This document shows positions 60,601-64,000 of a stretch of DNA of 64,000 nucleotides, in pieces. The notes below the pieces were generated by a model that saw only the letters and a list, made by a program, of their open reading frames with translations, was not told where the DNA came from and made no database searches. Numbering within the stretch: position 1 is the first letter of the stretch; the number at the start of each line of letters is the position of its first letter. This DNA comes from Xiphias gladius (taxonomy: Eukaryota; Chordata; Actinopteri; Istiophoriformes; Xiphiidae). A program made the position numbers and the translations under genes. The stretch is taken from assembly GCF_016859285.1 (NCBI RefSeq), contig NC_053402.1:3481003-3545002 (forward strand), written 5' to 3'.

Positions 60601-61958
60601 AAGCTACTGTTATTGACACTGCACTTACAGTATACATTGAAAGGCATAGATTATGTCATTTGAGCCACTGGAGGGCTTTCAGTTGCTTTCAGTTTCAATT
60701 AAATATCAGTGCAGGAACTGTTGAGTTTCATTGACAGTAACCTAACAGGGATAAAAAAAGACAACAAAGTGGGAGTGACTAGAAATAGTAAGTAAATTGC
60801 AATAAAAACAATATTTCTGTTTAAAGAGAGAGCAGAAGTGACCCTTTTTTGGGGGACTGATGGAGTTAGTGCTGTGGAAATGTATATTATTACAAATTTA
60901 CAGCAGGTGAACATGGACAAAGTCTTGAGTTTGTGTCAACAACAAACAGCCATTGCAGGTTCCCTGTGGAATTTTTGACCCCTAGTATGAAGAAGTTTTG
61001 TAAACATAACTTTTGTTTGTTTACAAGAAAACTCCACAGTGCACCTTTTAATAGCAATTTCAAATAAGACCAGCACAGAAAACATCCTTCTTACCTTCTT
61101 CTCTTACCTAAGTATGAGCAGCAGCAGATGGACTCTATTACTTTCTTTCTGAAACTTTGTGATGGGGCACCCCATGGCTTAGGGGTTAAAACTACTGTGA
61201 ACTGCAACATCCATGGTCCCATTACAACTCTGAAACACAGTGTTCAAACCAGGAACACAGTCCTTTTTAAACAAGGCTAGTTCTGTTGAAGGTGATCAAC
61301 ATGTTAGGCAGCTGATATTTAAATTTTGCTTTATCAAAGTGAACGTCATATTAGACCTTAGTGTTTTTTCTTTAGGTTTTTTTTTCAAATCTGTAATTTA
61401 AAAGGAAAAACCGAATCCACTGTCATGGGATTTACTGTGTCTGTGTTAAAGACAGGACATTCCCTTTGAGCTCTGGCTGTATAAGCTGAAGAAGCAGGTC
61501 CACTGATTAAAGTTTACTTCATGAAATTTACAAAAGAAATACAGAAAATTGTAAAACATAATGAAAAAATGTTTGGTTTTCATTTGAATATGGTCATCCA
61601 ATCTTATTTTAGAGCTTTCCAGGTCTGTGTACAAAATAAGATGAGTTTTTGGTTTTGAATTACATACAGTATGTATGCTACACACTGGTAGAATCTGTTA
61701 CACTAACTAACCTGGCTGTTAAGTTAGCTTGGCCTTCCTGGGATTTGATTGGTTTCTGTTAAGCTTATTGTCTATCTGTGTATTCATCGTCTGTTTTTTC
61801 AGTTCAAAACAGGTCTGTAATCATTATTGTTGCATAAAAACTGTGCTTGGCACTTCTCTAAAATGACCATTCATTAGCTGTTTTTGCCTTGTTTTTCTCT
61901 GCAGTAACTACTGTAAGAGAGTGTCCTTGCCTGTCCACATTCTCTATGTGCATCTACA
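57625..61958 (+). CDS. tmem106a: TMEM106A, partial at the 3' end of the window
   Basis: Exons are 57625-57820, 58950-59013, 59140-59293, 59482-59622, 60048-60091 and 61905-61958, joined in frame. The last donor (GTAAGT at 61959) needs a further exon that lies beyond the window. The 217 residues seen match TMEM106 proteins: a cytosolic N-terminus with CPTC at 54-57 and GRIPR, VAVIP and DQRLRPRHT, a single membrane helix at about 89-110 ending FLFPRS, and a luminal domain with NIT, NIT, NVT and NLT glycosylation sites. The family are type II membrane proteins of late endosomes and lysosomes; TMEM106A is linked to macrophage activation. Met-Gly-x3-Ser at the start fits N-myristoylation. tmem106b or c is possible; the N-terminus and position beside nbr1 favour tmem106a. 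Confidence 0.88.
60214..60324. repeat. Tandem 65 bp duplication with internal perfect hairpin
   Basis: A 46-base block starting 'gttcagttacaatg' at 60214 is repeated at 60279 with one visible change (tgt to tgc). Between the blocks, CATTTTGATACACATTGT (60256-60273) is the exact reverse complement of 60222-60239. It lies in a tmem106a intron. Confidence 0.9.
60660..61070. repeat. Possible dispersed repeat related to 43130-43640
   Basis: It shares loosely ordered blocks with 25110-25330 and 43370-43640, such as 'gcaggaactgttgagtttca' against 'gcaggaagtgtcgagcttga' and 'ctgatggagttagtgctgtg' against 'ctgatggaattgctgctttg'. The three are probably diverged copies of one foldback repeat. Noncoding. 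Confidence 0.5.
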
Positions 61959-62599
61959 GTAAGTATCACAAGTTCAGCGAAGTGCCAAGGTTTCTTTCAC
62001 TCTTTCTACAGGCAGTGAAAATCCTTTCAAATTTGTGGAATTGAGCAAAAGAAATAAAGACAGGGATTTTTGTAGATTATTATATAGTCTCAATGCTAGC
62101 TTGCCAACTAGGGAAAGTGGTCAACTGATCTTGGGTCATTATCTTTTTGTATGTGTTGTATGTATTTGGTCAATGTTTTTAGAAATTTGTACCTGTCTTT
62201 GGAAGGGGCTAATGTCAAAATTGACTTTTAAGACTTTGTTTTGTTTTAAAATGTGTTCATGATGCATATTTCTAAATAAGGGTGTGTTAAATGAAGTATT
62301 CTCAAACTAACTGACATACAGAACACTTGGGACAAGATTCCAGTTTTCTGGTTGCTTTCTGAATCTATGAGTGATAGGAGCCCAGAAATGAACTTTTGCC
62401 AAGGGACCCCCTAACAGTGATGATTTGATGTTGTTGTCGTGTTGCGAGTGACTCAAAAATCACTTTGAAATCCAATTTGAGAGGTCAGAGCGTCCGGACT
62501 GAGATGCATCTGTGGAAATCCGATTAGAATTGCATTTCAAATAACCTCCAAATATAGTTTGGATCCAATTTGCAATTCATGAGTGTTTTTTAAAAACTG

Positions 62600-63040
62600 A
62601 CTTCTTTATGTTCATGGCCAAGGTATGGCTATTGAAAAACCTTGGTCTGACCTTTGACCTGCCAAGATATTTAACATCCTTAGCTGAGTTCAGAGCTAAT
62701 AACCATGACACCAGATCACAGAATAAATTGGCATTGAAAGTTTATCATACAAACACTGAACTGGAACAGACTGGTTTCTGGGGCTATGCACCTAACTACT
62801 TGAATGAGCTGCAACACAGCTTGAAGTCAGAGACACCCATTCCTCTGAGGGACTTTAAAGCTTTACTTGCTTAAATTTCTAATAATGTTCGTGATTGGTT
62901 TGATTAGTGTGGCCATGTCTGTGATGGTTGGTTGGAGTGAATGAGTTTCATTGTTTTGAACTTGTGTATATAAAATAGTTTGTTTTCAGGTCTCTCTTGA
63001 AAAAGAGATCTTGATAACAAAAATAAATAAATAAATTTAT
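62600..63040 (+). mobile_element. 3' end of an L2-type LINE
   Basis: An open frame (62608-62874) resembles the C-terminus of LINE reverse transcriptase proteins: HDTRSQNKL, a VYHTNTELEQTGFWGYAPN stretch and LRDFKALL. The 3' UTR has 'caggtctctcttgaaaaaga' and 'gatcttgataacaaaaat', then an AAATAAATAAAT tail, the usual L2-type terminus in fish. It is a 5'-truncated insertion in a tmem106a intron. Confidence 0.8.
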
Positions 63041-63107
63041 CCAGAACAAAAACAAGGTTTCACTGTACGTGACTGATTTGTAAATACATTAGGTGAAACA
63101 TGAGCTG

Positions 63108-63330
63108 TAGTAATATTTTTGGGGGGCATTTTTATGCCTTTATTTCATAGTGACAGTGAAGCACAGGAATGTGGGGAAAGAGAGTGGGGGAATGACATGT
63201 AGCAAATGGCCCAGTCGACTGGGAGTTGAAGCAGGGACTCGCTGCTCAGGGCATTTACACCCATGTGGGATGTGCCCTAACCACTCATCTACTAGGTCAC
63301 CTTGTTGCATGGTATTTTTAACGCAAGAAT
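63108..63330 (-). mobile_element. tRNA-derived SINE, minus strand
   Basis: Read on the minus strand it has a tRNA-like head ('tagtagatgagtggttaggg'), a degenerate B box region ('gcttcaactcccagtcgact'), then 'catgtcattcccccactctc' and 'tttccccacattcctg', and ends with 'aaataaaggcataaaaatgc'. I recognise this layout from abundant fish SINEs. It differs from the SINE at 33755. Confidence 0.75.
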
Positions 63331-64000
63331 ACGCCACACCTTTAATGATAAAGGCACTGAATTTTCTCAATTAATTTCTTACTATGAGTGATGTGGTCCT
63401 ACATGATAACATTTTCAAACAGTTGTTGTGACTTCTCATTAGATTTCTCTGTTTGTATGTTGTTCTCACTGTACTGGTTTGAAGTGAGTGGGATTAAATG
63501 GTGATGTCATGTATTTGTATGCACCAATGGTTTCCACTTCTGTTTCCACCTCTGCTTCACTCTTTAAACAGAAGTTATCCCGTAACATTCTAAGAATTGC
63601 TTCACTATTTTCAGTGCTGAGAGATTAATGTCAGAGGACAGACCATTTATACTATCAGTGTTGACTTCTGCCCCTGTTTGTTCTATGAAGCCAGCACTCA
63701 CATGACTGGTTATCAGTCCCCCACAGTTCAGTCACATGCTTCAGTGGATGGGACAGAAAAACACTTATTTTTGCCAACATTTCATTATACTTCAAAGATC
63801 ATCTGTGTTACTCCATGCAAGATCCAGGAATAGTTTGAAAAGTTTTGTAGATTTCACTATTTTGAACTTCACTGCTGCAGCTTCTCTGATTTATGAAGAC
63901 AGAGTAGTGTCACACTGTAAATGTTTTAAGTGCAACTTAAGTACATACTGTATACACACATGCAAAGTACTATCTCCTGAACTACTGTGAAAGTCATGTT
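63331..64000. other. tmem106a intron or downstream sequence, nothing recognised
   Basis: No terminal tmem106a exon with its expected cysteine-containing luminal tail is visible up to the window end. The 84-codon frame at 63736-63990 has no recognised similarity. Confidence 0.5.

Noticed and set aside
62608..62874. 88-codon frame as a host gene
   Set aside because: It reads as the C-terminal end of a LINE reverse transcriptase protein, followed by an L2-type 3' tail.

Overview
This window reads as a ray-finned fish genome, most likely a percomorph teleost. The genes have vertebrate GT-AG introns, the proteins match vertebrate families over their full length, and the introns are full of teleost-type repeats: Tc1-like transposons, tRNA-derived SINEs, an L2-type LINE tail, and foldback or MITE families.

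Three genes lie head to tail on the + strand. (1) g6pc1, the catalytic subunit of glucose-6-phosphatase, has coding exons at 6278-9560. It has a TATA promoter with an HNF4-type site near 5326-5370 and a probable noncoding first exon. (2) nbr1, a selective autophagy receptor, runs from 12404 to 47613 in 23 coding exons that join in frame to 1037 codons. A TATA-less CRE/ETS promoter lies just upstream. (3) tmem106a, a late-endosome/lysosome membrane protein, is coded from 57625 and is cut off by the window end after six coding exons. A possible upstream first exon ends at 53671. In the human genome, as I recall it, NBR1 and TMEM106A are also neighbours and G6PC1 lies nearby on 17q21, so this is conserved synteny. 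No brca1 exon was seen between g6pc1 and nbr1.

Layout: 1-5300 intergenic with no gene recognised; 5326-10730 g6pc1 with a decayed Tc1 copy in its last intron; 9600-12180 repeats; 12187-47613 nbr1, whose introns hold Tc1 copies (one nested in another repeat), two SINEs, foldback elements, a long TA array and several dispersed families; 47614-53050 the nbr1 3' UTR and intergenic DNA; 53078-64000 the tmem106a promoter region and gene, with a decayed Tc1 copy, a TTAA-flanked MITE, an L2 tail and a SINE.

The genes do not form a pathway. g6pc1 acts in the ER lumen in liver/kidney-type glucose release, nbr1 in autophagosome cargo capture, and tmem106a in endolysosomal membranes. I found no prokaryotic-type system, CRISPR array, virus or clearly new multigene system. 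The most interesting points are two tiny exons in the nbr1 PB1 domain, an in-frame signal-like N-terminal extension possible for tmem106a, nested transposon insertions, long foldback structures, and several unnamed repeat families recurring across the window.
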